Origin: Elymus sibiricus
Taxonomy: Eukaryota; Streptophyta; Magnoliopsida; Poales; Poaceae
Assembly (NCBI GenBank): GCA_039707655.1
Contig: CM077667.1
Span: forward strand, 152,249,142-152,313,141
Direction of reading: 5' to 3'
DNA: 64,000 nucleotides
Shown: positions 46,147 to 57,860 of the stretch, one piece after another
Numbering within the stretch: position 1 is the stretch's first letter
Layout: each line of letters begins with the position of its first letter
Made by a program: the position numbers and the translations under genes
Notes under the pieces: model-generated
Seen by the model: the letters and a program-made list of their open reading frames with translations, nothing else
The model's database searches: none
Told to the model about the DNA's origin: nothing

Positions 46147-46959
46147 ATGGAGTTTAGGTTGCATCATTTGTTTTTTCTCTATAATGTCTTTCGTGAAAAT
46201 AAGGATTCCGAAAACTGTGCTCAATTGGTGGAGAGAGAAATTGTGAAAATACTTAATGATAATTCCTTGAATCATGAGCATGATAGCAATATTTTTAGTA
46301 TGAATTCTCTGAATATCCATGATGCTAATGATATGCAAAGCCACAAGCTTGGGGATGCTATGTTTGATGAAGATGATATTTTTAGTCCCCCAAGTTTTGT
46401 TGAGCAAATTTATTATGATGATGGCATGCATCCTATCCATGATGATTATGATGATGACATGTATGCTATAAAGAGTGATAGTAACCATGAAACTTGTCAT
46501 CATGATTATATTGAATGTGGTTCTGTCAATCAAGTGTCTCAAGATAGTTATTTTGTTGAGTTTGCTCCCACTACAATGAATGAAAAGAAAATTTCTTATG
46601 TGGAGAGTAATAAAATTTCTATGCTTGTGGATCATGAAAAGAATGCTTTATGTGATAGTTATATTCTTGAATTCTTTCATGATGCTACTGAAATTTATTA
46701 TGAGGGAGGAACATATACTTGTAGGAATTGCAATAATATCAAATTTCCTCTCTATAGATTGAAAATCTTGAAGATATGCTTGTTTTACCTTCCTATTCTA
46801 GTTGATTCTTGCTCCCATAATTTTTTTGCTCACAAAATCCCTATGCATAGGAAGCGGGTTAGACTTAAATGTGCTTGTCATGAGATTCATGATGCTCTCT
46901 TGCATGTTTCAATTACTACTTTTTATGTGAGCATCATTGAAATCATCATGCCTAGCTAA
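46147..46959 (+). CDS. Element G 270-codon ORF, unknown function
   Basis: ATG at 46147 opens MEFRLHHLFFLYNVFRENKD. The middle is very acidic and Asp/His-rich (YYDDGMHPIHDDYDDDMY). The C-terminal third has paired cysteines (TCRNCNN, KCACHEIHDALLH) that might bind metal, and a hydrophobic stretch (KICLFYLPILVDSC). I recognise no Gag, protease or polymerase motif. It is the only long frame in the element and follows the primer site at the usual Gag position. It ends at a TAA (46957-46959), followed by GCTTGTTGGGAGACAACCC and an AATAAA at 47072. Confidence 0.6.
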   Translation: MEFRLHHLFFLYNVFRENKDSENCAQLVEREIVKILNDNSLNHEHDSNIFSMNSLNIHDANDMQSHKLGDAMFDEDDIFSPPSFVEQIYYDDGMHPIHDDYDDDMYAIKSDSNHETCHHDYIECGSVNQVSQDSYFVEFAPTTMNEKKISYVESNKISMLVDHEKNALCDSYILEFFHDATEIYYEGGTYTCRNCNNIKFPLYRLKILKICLFYLPILVDSCSHNFFAHKIPMHRKRVRLKCACHEIHDALLHVSITTFYVSIIEIIMPS

Positions 46960-49900
46960 AAGGCATTCAAGAAAAGCGCTTGTTGGGAGACAACCCAACA
47001 CTTTTACTTTCTGTTTTTGTGTGTTCACATGATTAAGCTACTGAACTAATCATGTTTTTGTCTTTTATTTCAATAAAGTGCCAAGTAAAGCCTTTGGGAT
47101 GACTCACAAGATGAGTAGAATTGATGCTGAACCAAAACAGAAACTTTTGACTCCAGTACAGGAATTTTAATGTTTTACTGGAGCGTGATAATGATCTGAA
47201 ATTTTTACAAAGTCTTGAAATACAAATTCTTCAGGTTGTCCTAATTTTTCAGAATTTTTATAGAGAAGAATGTATGGTCACATTACAGATCTTCACAGAC
47301 TGTTCTGTTTTTGACAGATTCTGTTTTCATGCATAGTTTGCTTGTTTTAGTGTTTCCATAGCTTATATTTAGTGGTATAAATTATGTTAATGGTATAATA
47401 CAGTAGGTATCATGTGGGAACAATTATGAATCTTGTCTTGACAGTACCTAAGTGAATGATTTATCTTTATTACACTAACCCTTCCCACGAAGTTCCGTTA
47501 AGTTTTGTGTGATTGAAGTTTTCAAGTTTTGGGTGAGACACCGATATGAGGAGAATAAGGAATGAAAGAACCTAAGCTTGGGGATGCACAAGGAACCCCC
47601 AAGGTAATATCCAAGGAAGACTCAAGCGCCTAAGCTTGGGGATGCCCCGCAAGGCATCCCCTCTTTCGTCTCCAACATTATCGGTATATCTTACTTAGAG
47701 CTATATTTTTATTCGTCACATGATATGTGCTTTTCTTGGATCATCATTATATTTTGTTATTTTCTGTTAGGTGATATTTATAATATTGTTTTTCAATAAA
47801 AAGTTCCAAGAATTGTCTTAGGATGCCTGCATTGCATGATTTGATGTGTGCTGTGTAAAAACAGAAACTTTTGCTGTAGTGTTTGAATTTTCATATTTTA
47901 CTGGAACGTGGAAAGTTTTCATATAAATTCTTTAGCGTGTCCTAAAGTTTCATAATTTTTCTAGTTACAGAAGTACACTGGTTTAATAGATTGCTACAGA
48001 CTGTTCTGTTTGGACAGATTGATGTCATAGTTTTGTTATCTACTCATCCTATAGTTTCCATAGCCTATATTGGTAGATATAAATTGTGGAAATGATAGTA
48101 AACAGTATATTATGTTTGAAATTATTATGCAACTTGTCTTGTCAGTACATAAAGAGTTTATTTATTTTATGTGCACTAACCTATCTCACGAGTTCTTTTC
48201 AAGTTTTGTGTGGATGAAGTTTTTGAGAATAGGTGAAACCGGGATATGAGAGGATTGAACCAGATACAAAAGCTCAAGCTTGGGGATGCCCAAGGCACCC
48301 CAAGTAAATATTTCAAGAAGTCTCAAGCATCTAAGCTTGGGATGCTACGCATCCCACCTCTCTTCGTCAACTATCGGTTAGCCTATGTTGAGCCTAAATT
48401 TTTATTTGTCCACATGATATGTGCTGTTCTTGGAGTTCTATTTTTGTTTAGTTTTCTGTTTGAATAAAATACTCAGATCTGAAAATATTTATTGAGAGAG
48501 AGTCCTCACATAGCTACTTAATTGTTTGACTACTCATTGATCTTCACTTATATCTTTTGAGAGTAGTTTGATGTTTACTCTTGTGCTTCACTTATATCCT
48601 AAGAGTAAATTGTGAATGAACGAAATATCAGAAATCTGAAATTATCAATGTGTTATATTCTTAGTAGCAAGTTCAAATTTTTTTAGAAAGTGAAATCTAT
48701 TGAAGTTTGACAATCACAATATTGGTCATACAAGCAATTCGTGAACGATTAGTTTAAGGAAGAGAACTTTCACATACAAATATATTATCTTGGACATCTT
48801 CTATGATGGTGAATACCCACTAATTATTTTGAAACTTGATCAAATTAGTTGAAGTTGGACAAGGAAGACAACGTAATGATTTATGGTTGTGTATATTTGC
48901 ATAGAAGTTATATTGTTATGGATCCTCCAACATGTGGTGCTTGTTTAGAACCTTTTGCTAGCCAACACTTCGTACTAAGTAGAGATACTACTTGTGCATC
49001 CAAATCCTTGAGCCAAGTCTCTTCCATAAGAGTCCACCATACCTACCTATATATGGTATTTCACTGCCATTCCAAGTAAAGTTGCATGTGCCACCTCTAA
49101 ACATTCAAATAAACATCTGTTTTGTGTGCCTGGACCGCTCTTGGAGCGACGGGGGGCAGTCAGTATCTTCCATGTTAAGCGGGTTATTCTCATGATGAGT
49201 GTTTATTCACTCGTACTTGCACGAGAGGGGCGGTAATAGGGATTCCTAGTCCCGAAATAAAAAAATGCAAATAATTAAACAAAACTCCCCAAGGAATGTT
49301 GTTGGTATGGACGGTACCCGTGGATTCAGCTCGCCGTGGAGTGTGTTTGTTGGTGGAGGGGGAGTAAACCTTTACTTTTACCGCTTGGGAACCGCCACTA
49401 ATGTGTTTAACATGGAAGATATTGATAACACTTGGTCGTAACGTTGACAGGAAGGGTGCACCTCCCAAAATTATATTTATCTCTGTTTTAAGCAATGAGC
49501 TCTGGCACATATGCAAATCCCTGCTTCCCTCTGCGAAGGGACAATCTATTTACTTTCATGTTATTAACTTTTCATGTTGAGTCAACTTCTTATTCCAACT
49601 TACTTATATTAGTTGGCAAGCATCATGTGGTGGGGAAAGATCTAGGCACATATGGCCAGTCAAATATATTTGATCATGACTTATTATTGTTGACAATTAT
49701 CTCTATGATAAATGAGTTGGGAGGCGAAACATTAAGCCCCTATCTTTCTCTGTGTTCAATGGATGCCATTTGTTCTAAAAATATGCTTTGAGTACTAGCA
49801 ATCATAGAAGACTATATGATGATTGAGTATGTGGAGCTCTTACTTAGACTTTGTTGAGAATAAGTTCAATTGCAATTGTTTGGTGACTAAGAAGATAGGT

Positions 49901-50110
49901 TGTTAAGTTTCAAGAGAATTCATTGTTTGAACCATAACATGTGAATTGGTTGCTACTTTATCATGATGAGTTTTATGAGAAAAAGTTGCTGTTGTTATGC
50001 TGGGAAAAGTGGTCGAAATTACCATTGATCAAACTTACGCACTATGCTAGCATTCACACTTCATAAATTATTTCTTTTATCATTTACCTACTCGAGGACG
50101 AGTAGGAATT
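46960..50110 (+). other. Element G 3' non-coding region with tandem duplication and conserved block
   Basis: There are three kilobases without a convincing gene. A diverged tandem duplication of ~720 bp covers 47069-48460. The block 48980-49560 is conserved with element B. Four extra polypurine-like motifs occur before the functional one. Confidence 0.8.
47069..48460 (+). repeat. Two-copy diverged tandem duplication (period about 723 bp)
   Basis: Copy 1 starts TTCAATAAAGTGCCAAG at 47069 and copy 2 TTCAATAAAAAGTTCCAAG at 47792. They share ACAGAAACTTTTG, CAGACTGTTCTGTTT, TTTCCATAGC.TATATT, CTTGTCTTG.CAGTAC and each ends with paired AAGCTTGGGGATGC motifs and CACATGATATGTGCT. A third AATAAA at 48463 follows copy 2. 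Confidence 0.85.
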
Positions 50111-50124
50111 AAGCTTGGGGATGC
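50111..50124 (+). other. Polypurine tract of element G
   Basis: AAGCTTGGGGATGC abuts the 3' LTR start TGATACGTCTCC. It is identical to the internal copies at 47574, 47632 and 48276. Confidence 0.82.
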
Positions 50125-50474
50125 TGATACGTCTCCAACGTATCGATAATTTATGAAGTATTCATGGCATATTCACCTATGTTTACAATACTTTTATATG
50201 GTTTTGATGCACTTTATATGATTTATTTAGAACTAACCCAGACTGACGCTGTTTTCAGCAGAATTACCGTGGTGTTGTTTTTGTGCAGAAAATGAAAGTT
50301 CTCGGAATCACCCGAAACTTTTTGGTGATTTTTTCTGGACCAAATAAGCAATATTGGAGCGAAGAACCACCGGACAAGAGCCACGAGGTGGGCACAACCC
50401 ACCAGGGCGCACCAGAGGGCCCAGGGGCGCCCTGGTCTATCGTGCCCTCCTCGTGGCCCATCTTGGCGTGAAAC
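50125..50474 (+). repeat. Element G 3' LTR, first 350 bp
   Basis: It matches 44334-44684 and stops at CTTGGCGTGAAAC, where element H begins. GAAAC (50470-50474) is the left target duplication of H. Confidence 0.93.
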
Positions 50475-53400
50475 TGTAGCGTCCCGACTCAAAACGAGTC
50501 AAGCATGTGTGTGTTCCGTGCCATCCCTGGATCAGTATGCTGGCACACACAGTACATCAATGTATATATCAAAAGTGCAATCATATGTAATAACATAAAT
50601 CTGATATATACCTCAAAATCTCAGCGGAAACAGTCAACGGGAGTGGAGTCCCAAAAAAACACCAACGGCAGGTTGAGTGTAGACCGTAACCCTGAATCGT
50701 ACTCTTACTCGTCGTAGAAAAATATCTGCAACATGAGACGTTGCAGCCGTGTAGGTCAGCATATTGAATATGCCGGCAAGTCACAGAAGAGAAGGGGTGG
50801 AAATAATCATCTATACTATATGCATATATGGCAGGTGGGGCTGTGAGTTTAAGTTTGCGTAAAGCCAATTTTATTCCTACAACAAGAGAGGGGGCAAAGC
50901 AAAAATTATTACTACAATGTTGGTTGTTTAATGAGATGGTTCCACCAACCAATTCTCATACCCAAGTTAACAATAATACCCTCATCATTATAATTATTTG
51001 TGTTGAGACTTCCTGATAGTTTCAGTTCCTTTGGCTCAAATTGTCCATGACCGTGGACACGGCTAATCGATTAGGTTTGAGTACTCTGCAGAGTTTTGCA
51101 CGCGTTCCCCACAAGATTTGATAGCCTCCGTTGACGTCCCCGCACTTCAGGGTGTTTGAGAACCAGATGATCAAAACATGGTCTTCCAAAGGGTTCCTCT
51201 GAGCCACTGTCGGTGCCCATCCAACCCTACCGTTCTTCTACATCTTGTAGCACCGCCCGTCCAGAGTCACCACGATGTCCAACCAAGCCAGAGCCCATAA
51301 TGGCTTGTGGCTGTGCAGGTAAGCCTCGGGTCTTGAAGTATCCATCCATCTCTTTGTGCCTGGGTGGACCTTTCCGCGTGAATACTGGCGCTTCCTCAGC
51401 ATCACCAAGGCTAACCACTGGTTTCTCCAGGGCACCGTTCTATACCAACATCCACCCAGAGGTATATTGCATCATGAGGTCTTGAAAATAATTCTTGAAG
51501 TCTTGAGATCTTGATCATCAATTAACTCTCACAACTCTCATTGTAAGCACTCATCCAAACCCCGTCTACTAAAAGCATAGCAAAATAAAATAACGTTCCC
51601 GAGGCCAAAGTAACAAGGGTTTATGGGTGTCTACCACATGATACTACTCAAGAACTACAATTTCCAAGTACCTACTTTGCATGCAATGGTGGAGAAGGTG
51701 GAACTAATGCAATAAAAACCATAGGTAAAATATGATCAATGTGAACTTGCCTGGTAAGGTTGATGAAGATAATATCGCTCTTAGAAAATAACTTGATAGA
51801 ACTATTCATCACTCTCCGATGAAATCTATATAATCAAACATTGCAATCATAAACAAACACTTCTAGCAATCAATATTATCAATCAAAAAGCAACACAAAA
51901 ACCAAACACAAAAGTGTTGTGATGAAGGAAATACTTAAGACAAAAGTTAAAACAACAAAACTTCATCAAAACACCAAAGTAGTTTTCCCTATAAATAACC
52001 CTATTTTCAATAGGAACAATACAACAACAAAGTAAAATCTAACAAGAGTATTTTAGTAAATATTTTACTAGCAAAGAAAGAATTACTTTTGAAGAACAAC
52101 TAAGATTTATGAAAACAACACCCTAAACAATATAAGTTTTCTAGCTAATACACTTATCAACAAAAAAACTATAAAATACTAAAATAAGTGAAAACAAAAT
52201 ATAAAACAACTAAGCTAACAGAAAGTAAAACCTATAAAACACTTTATAAAAATATTTTCAAATAGGAACTCCAACTAGCAATGGAAATCAATTGCAAGTT
52301 ATAATTGAACTAGTATTGATTTCATGCAATCAACTAATAAATAACATAAAAATAAACTTGGTTGAAATACTACTGCTAACTAATGGAAGACAAAGTAAAA
52401 ATTGTCAACTAATACAAAATAAAACAAATTTAAAACAATTCAAACAAAAGAAATAGAAATAAACCTAAAAGAACTAAAACAGATTCTGTTTTGCTTGGAA
52501 CCCTAATTTAAAATATTCTAAAAATTCCCAAATCATACCTACTGATAAATAAGTTCACTATTTAAAAGTAGAAAAAAGAATCAAATCAAAATCTATTTTT
52601 AAACTCAAGATATAAGCAATTTAGTGTTTGAATCAAATCTGTTTGAATTCAAATTTTAAAAATTCAAACATGGTCAAATTTTATATCTACAGAAACTAGA
52701 CAAAAATTGTGACACAATGCAAAAAGAATCAAATTAAAAACTATATAAATCCTAGGAGAAAATCAAATTGTAAAACAGAAACTATTCTATTTCTGAAATT
52801 AAAAACAGAAAAGAAAATCCTAACTAACGAACGGTGAGGCCACGTGGCGCTCTGTGAGTGGACAGAGGCGTGCACGCGCGGTTGCTAACGAGCGAGCGGC
52901 CATGGTTTAAAGAAAAATGCTTCGGCTAATAATAACAGAAAAAAACGGCCGGTTCTTTTTATTAAACCGAACGGGTACATGGGTTCTAATCTACACCGTA
53001 GATTACATATCGGACGGTGGAGGGCGGTGGCGGCTTACAGAGGAGGTGGAGACGAATTCCGGCGAGGCTCCGGCGGGGTAGAGGCGGCGAAGTCGACAGG
53101 GAGACGTCTCCGGTGGTCCTCCGGCAATGGCGTCAGCACCAGACGATCCAGACGAGCACGGCGACGATGTTGGGGGCCTTGGCGTGGCTCGGGGACGACG
53201 GTGGCGACGACGGCAAGCTTCCAGGCGGCAAGGGTGTTCAGGTGGTCGACGGAGAGCTCGCTCCGGTGGCTCTGGAGCTCGGGCGAGTGCACGGGGAGGT
53301 GAGGGCGAGGGCGGCGTAGAGGATGGTGGGCTCAGGTGGTCGAGGGGGTGGTTAGGGCGAGCAGGGGGTCGGCAATGGCGCGGCAGCCGTGGCAGAGCTC

Positions 53401-54346
53401 CGGTGAGGGATTGCGAGGACGAGAGGGGCTCGGGGTTGGGGTTTAGGGGTGGAACGGGTGCGGGAGGCCTCAGGTTATATAGGGGAGGGCTCGGACACAA
53501 GAATAGGAAGGGAAGCGGCGAGATCCGATCGGGTCCGGTGCGGTCGCCGGCAAAGGAAGGATGGGGATGAGGGAAGGAAAGAGGTGACCGCGTGAGAGAA
53601 GGGTCGGGCGCGGGTCCCACTGTCGGAGAGAGGGAGGGGATCCGCGAGGGGATCGGTTGCCGATCCCAGGGGGATTCGGATCCGGTTCAGAGGAGATTTG
53701 GGCCGGAACTATTCCGTCTGGGCCTCTGCAAGTTTTCCTAATAACTGAGATTTTCCTTTTATTTGAAAACAGGAAGGTAAAAGTGATTTGGAAAATCAAA
53801 TCAAACTCAGAAATGGAAGTTTTATATACCAAGATGATCAGCAAAATAATTTTAACAAGATGAACATTTTTCCACGGTCAAAATAAATACGTTAGAAAAA
53901 ATTATCTTTCAGAAAATGCCCTAATTGATTTTGTTTCCTTTTGCAAATATTTTTCAAATGACTCCCTGGGTTTTAGGGTTCAAATATTTCACAAAGATAC
54001 CTCTGGTTGGGCGGGTCATGTTCCTCCTCTCAAAATGTTTGAATTTTGGGCATGTGGATTTGAATTCATTCAAAAATAGAATCAAATGAAGTAAATACCA
54101 AATAGAAAAATTTCAGTAGTTTTCAAATCCAAAATTTCAAATCCTTCACTTGAAGAAGTCATGTCATCTTCTCTCATTGTTTTGTATTGGATGAAATTTG
54201 AATTCAAAACAAAGGGGAAAGTCATTTTATTCCCTCACATTCAAAAGTTTTTAAAAGTTTCAAATTTTCACTCAAATTCATTCACTCAATCAATCAGACA
54301 ATCATTTAGTTAAATGATTTAACATTCCAAAGTTTGGGATGTTACA
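50475..54346 (-). repeat. Element H 3' LTR
   Basis: It is nearly identical to 57861-61734. It includes AT-rich sequence at 51500-52800 and a GC-rich island at 53000-53690. Minus-strand TATA box CTATATAA is at 53475-53482. ORFs in the GC island (for example 53003-53620 minus) are not conserved as frames I trust. Confidence 0.93.
53475..53482 (-). promoter_or_regulatory. TATA box of the element H left LTR
   Basis: CTATATAA on the minus strand lies just upstream of the GC-rich leader. The right LTR has CTATAAAG at the same place (60862-60869). Confidence 0.65.
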
Positions 54347-54365
54347 AACCTACCACACTTAAAAT
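54347..54365 (-). other. Polypurine-like tract of element H
   Basis: The minus strand reads ATTTTAAGTGTGGTAGGTT before TGTAACATCCC. It is similar in form to the tract of element A but with more pyrimidines. Confidence 0.6.
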
Positions 54366-55813
54366 GAATCTCGTCCTCGAGATTCGAAAGGGCTAGAAAG
54401 AAAAGGTTAGGGTTTGGGGTCTTTTAGCAAATCCATTGGCCATGAAAGTGTGGGGTCTACCACACTTAAAATGAGAGTTACTGGTCCCTCAATGTCATGA
54501 CAATCCTCTGGGGTCCTTGGAAATATTTGCCTCCTCACATTGTCTACAGTAACTCCTTTGTTGATGTTCGTCATAATGTTACCTTCAAATTCTAGTGTTT
54601 TCTTGGTCAAACAAAGTTCTTTCGTTACCGGGTCTTCTTAACTGCCAAGTCTTGTGATCATTCTAAATAACTTATCGACGATCTCATGGTGGTCTACCAT
54701 TAGTGGTTATCCTAAGGTGAAAAAGGGTCTTGGCTTCATCCTCACCGTTAAACATTCCTACGTTTGGCAACAGCTGCCATGTACAAGGGTTCATCATCAC
54801 ACCATTCTAAGGCTTAATCAAAAGCTTCAAAGAACGTCGTCTCTTTACTATGGGTAAGTCACTCAGATTTACCATTCCAAATAGCAAGAGAAATGATAAG
54901 AGTAAGTCGTCATGGTGGCCAAGCCATGTCGCACTGAAATCATTACCTTGTATAAGGTTTAGTGAATCTCGTATTCTAACACTTGGGCTTCCTCCCAAGC
55001 GTTGCAGGAATTTCTCTTGTCAACGAACGAAGTTCGGATAAATCCATTGATTCTGCAAGCTGAACAAAACATCTATCGTTTCTTCACATCTCTCAGGTTT
55101 ACGCATTCTCCTAAGAAAACATCTGCTTGATCCGTCATAGCTTCTTCCAAGCTTCTTCCTTCATAAAGGTAGTACTTGATCCTGATCAATCCTGAGGGAT
55201 GTGGGTTGTGGGCTCACTTCAATACTTGTACAGCTTTAACTCAACTTTGGGGTTACTAGCATTTCATCTTCTGAAATTACTTCAATTCATTCCATCATAC
55301 CTCCGGGGTAATAAATCACAGATTTATTCTAGTTACAGACTCCACTCTATGGAATTCATTTTCCTTTCCATTGGTCTGTTTACCAATAAGGTATTGGTTC
55401 GTCATAATTATTCCTTCATTTCATCCTTATTTTATTCTCAAAACTGCAATTTCAAAAGTACTTTATTACAAATGCTGTCATCCACATAGTTTGATATGGT
55501 CCAGCATTACCTTCAACTGTATCCATTGGATCCAGACTCCTTGGCAGGAACAATACATTCTTATTCCTTGGATCTTGTGGTTTTAGCGGTTACTACCACA
55601 TTTAAAATGAATGATAATCATGCATGCATAGACCATATTTTCTCATATCCTCGAAAATGGTCGGAGATCTTTGTTCATAGAGTAACAACTCATACAATTC
55701 AACATAGAAATTCATGACAATAAATTCATGAAGTTATTACAATCTCTGGGACTTCCGTTACATAATCCAACTTCATAACTTTAAGAAAAAAAGAGTGCTC
55801 CATATTACATTTA
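54366..55813 (-). other. Element H 3' internal region without a gene
   Basis: This is about 1.4 kb between the last Gag-like frame and the polypurine tract. Only short ORFs occur, with no polymerase motif on either strand. It may be the remnant of a lost pol. Confidence 0.6.
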
Positions 55814-56371
55814 TTACTTCCAAAATCCACAACTCAAGTACTCATGTTTAGCCTTCTTCTCCGGACAGGTATAGGAGTAGTGTCCGGTCTTGTTGCACCT
55901 ATGACAAGTGATGTGGCTCAGATCCTTCCGTGTAGAAAACCATGGAGTCCTTTTTTTTCTTCTTGGGTTGGGTTCCTTTCCTGATGCTGGGCTCATACCT
56001 CTTGCAAAAACAGTGGGGCCTCTCCAAGGTACACTGCATACAACTGATGCCTCCACGTACTTGGCCTTTCTTCTTGTCTAGGTTGATCATCACTTCTATC
56101 TCCTTAGGATTGTATTGCACTTCTTCTGTCGGGAAGTCTCCCAGATACTTGTTCGGACAATCCTGGGAGATATGTCCTTCTTATCCACATGAATAACATG
56201 ACTTGGTTTCTATGATTGGGTCTGGCGTATCTTTCATCATCATGGGTCCTTCAAATTTTTTTCTGAGGGTTTCTTTCATTGCTTCCTTCTACTGCTTCAT
56301 GACTTCTTGTACCTTGGGGTAGAGTTGACATTGTGCCAGAAAATGAGTGGTTCCTTCACACAAGAAACATG
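55814..56371 (-). pseudogene. Element H Gag, zinc-knuckle region, broken by stops
   Basis: On the minus strand this frame carries a series of cysteine motifs: CFLCEGTTHFLAQC near 56340-56380, CYSCG-stop-EGHISQDC near 56155-56200, a Cys-rich stretch (CMQCTLERPHCFC), and the consensus knuckle CHRCNKTGHYSYTC near 55867-55908. Lys-rich segments (KKGQVRGG, RRKKR) separate them. Stops near 56294 and 56184 break the frame. CCHC knuckles bind nucleic acid in Gag packaging; four or five in one protein is unusual for plant Gypsy Gag, which normally has one. Confidence 0.68.
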
Positions 56372-56764
56372 TCACCTGCCCAGTTGGGCATTCCTCAGCT
56401 GGGTGATTTCTTCACAATGAGGGCATCCTTCCTTGTGTTCTTCCTGGGTGTGCCCTATCTCTCCACAGATCCTGCATGCACAAGGCTTCTTCATCGGGTT
56501 ATCACAGTGCTTCTGAATGAGACGGGATCTTAATAGAGTCTTCTTGAATTCTTCCCAAGTTTTTGCTCCATTAAACCCTTGTATGGCGTGATGTATTTTC
56601 CACCAGATAGCAGCACTTTGGGTAAAGTACTGAAGAGCGTGTGGAACCTCATACTTCCTTGTAATCAAATTGCTCCCGAAATGGTTCTCCATGTTCTGAA
56701 ACCATATTTCAGCCTCCAGCTGGGTCATTGGTCTGGAGAAAACAAGTCTAGCTTCATACGCCAT
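56372..56764 (-). pseudogene. Element H Gag capsid-like domain
   Basis: This frame of 130 codons has MTQLEAEIWFQNMENHFGS, ALQYFTQSAAIWWKIHHAI and TWEEFKKTLLRSRLIQ, the usual retrotransposon Gag pattern (AxxWW followed by WxEF). It is followed by a variant Cys/His cluster (CRICGEIGHTQEEHKEGC, then CPHCEE). The ATG at 56764 follows a non-coding stretch with another frame upstream, so the original start is uncertain; the next ORF upstream may belong to the same protein or to a separate one. Confidence 0.72.
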
Positions 56765-56984
56765 CTATTGGGTTCAAGGTTTTGGGGAGGAGATGGGTAA
56801 GAGAGAGAGGGAAAGGATACAAACAACTCAAAGACACAAAACATCAAAAACTCAAGTCCACACATTCATAAAGTTCAATCAATACTATAGTATCGCCATC
56901 CACATAAGGTTGGTATGGTCAATCACACAAATCCCAAAAACGTTTATCCTTATTCTCTCATGGTGGGGCTACTACTAAGCTAGC

Positions 56985-57710
56985 TTATATCATGTCTTTA
57001 TTGCCAGTGGGCTTCTTCTGGTCATTCTTGATCTTCTCAAGTTCTTCTGCCAGATTATACCTGTTGACGCGGAGTTTCCGATGTCGTCCCTGTAGTTCCA
57101 TGAGTTGGTTCTTGAGCTTCTGGATTTCAACATCACCAGCATGTGCCATGGCCTGACTGTTCTTCAATTCTTGACGAAGCTTCTGAATCTTGGGATCGTG
57201 TTTCTTTAGATTGGCTACCTTCAGCTTCTCGGCCTTGAGGTTCTCACAAAGTGCTTCGTTCTCAAATAACTCTGAGAGAAGGTCCATTTGAAGGTTCTTG
57301 ATATAATGCTACAGGTCTTGATTATACGCCAGTACAGGTGAACACTTCCTCTTCTGTTCGTCTGTCAGGATGATGTGTGCTCCATCAGGCTTCTGCCATC
57401 CAAGCCTTCCAAAGTAGTGGGTACCTAACTTAACACGATGACGATAGCTCACGCGTGCGATAGCGTCATGGACAACAGTGTTCATGCCCATCTCACATTC
57501 ATGGTTCAATGTGCCATAGTTGATGTCTTCAGTCTTGGGATCTTCTTTACGTCCAAAAACTTTAGTTCTGACGCCCCAGAATCCAGACTTCCTCTTGTTC
57601 ACCTTGATCTCAGGTATCAGCAGCTTCATCATCTGTACCAGCTCCATGAGGAATGGACCTCCGAGAACATCCTCGTAGTCCTCTCTTTTGTTCAGGATGT
57701 AATTATCCAT
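56985..57710 (-). pseudogene. Element H upstream ORF with coiled coil, one in-frame stop
   Basis: ATG at 57710 opens MDNYILNKREDYEDVLGG. The frame runs 133 codons to TAG at 57309-57311 and continues in the same frame for about 107 more to 56985. The first part has SGFWGVRTKVFGRKEDPK and YFGRLGWQKPDGAHIIL. The second part is a heptad-rich coiled coil (NLKAEKLKVANLKKHDPKIQ). I do not recognise the family. It sits between the primer site and the capsid domain, so it may be an N-terminal Gag extension or a separate accessory protein. Confidence 0.55.
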
Positions 57711-57844
57711 CTATAGTTTGAAATAAGGAAGGTTTAGTAAAAGAATTTAAGAAGGTACAAGAGTAGTGAAAACAAAAGTTGTTCCTATCAAGGTCTTCCT
57801 ATTTCTAAGCCATTTCCTAGGGTCACGTCCTACAGTCAACATGT

Positions 57845-57856
57845 GCTCCGATAGCA
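57845..57856 (-). other. Primer binding site of element H, diverged
   Basis: The minus strand reads TGCTATCGGAGC, 10 of 12 matches to TGGTATCAGAGC, four bases inside the LTR end. Confidence 0.65.
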
Positions 57857-57860
57857 TTTC

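Noticed and set aside
45991..46635. 214-codon minus-strand ORF
   Set aside because: It overlaps the start of the element G ORF on the other strand and is rich in His/Ile from reverse-complement codons; the plus frame has the better position after the primer site.
53003..53620. 205-codon minus-strand ORF and overlapping plus-strand ORF 53127-53570
   Set aside because: They sit in the GC island of element H's LTR; they are repeated with changes in the other LTR (60514-60957) and low-complexity composition explains them.
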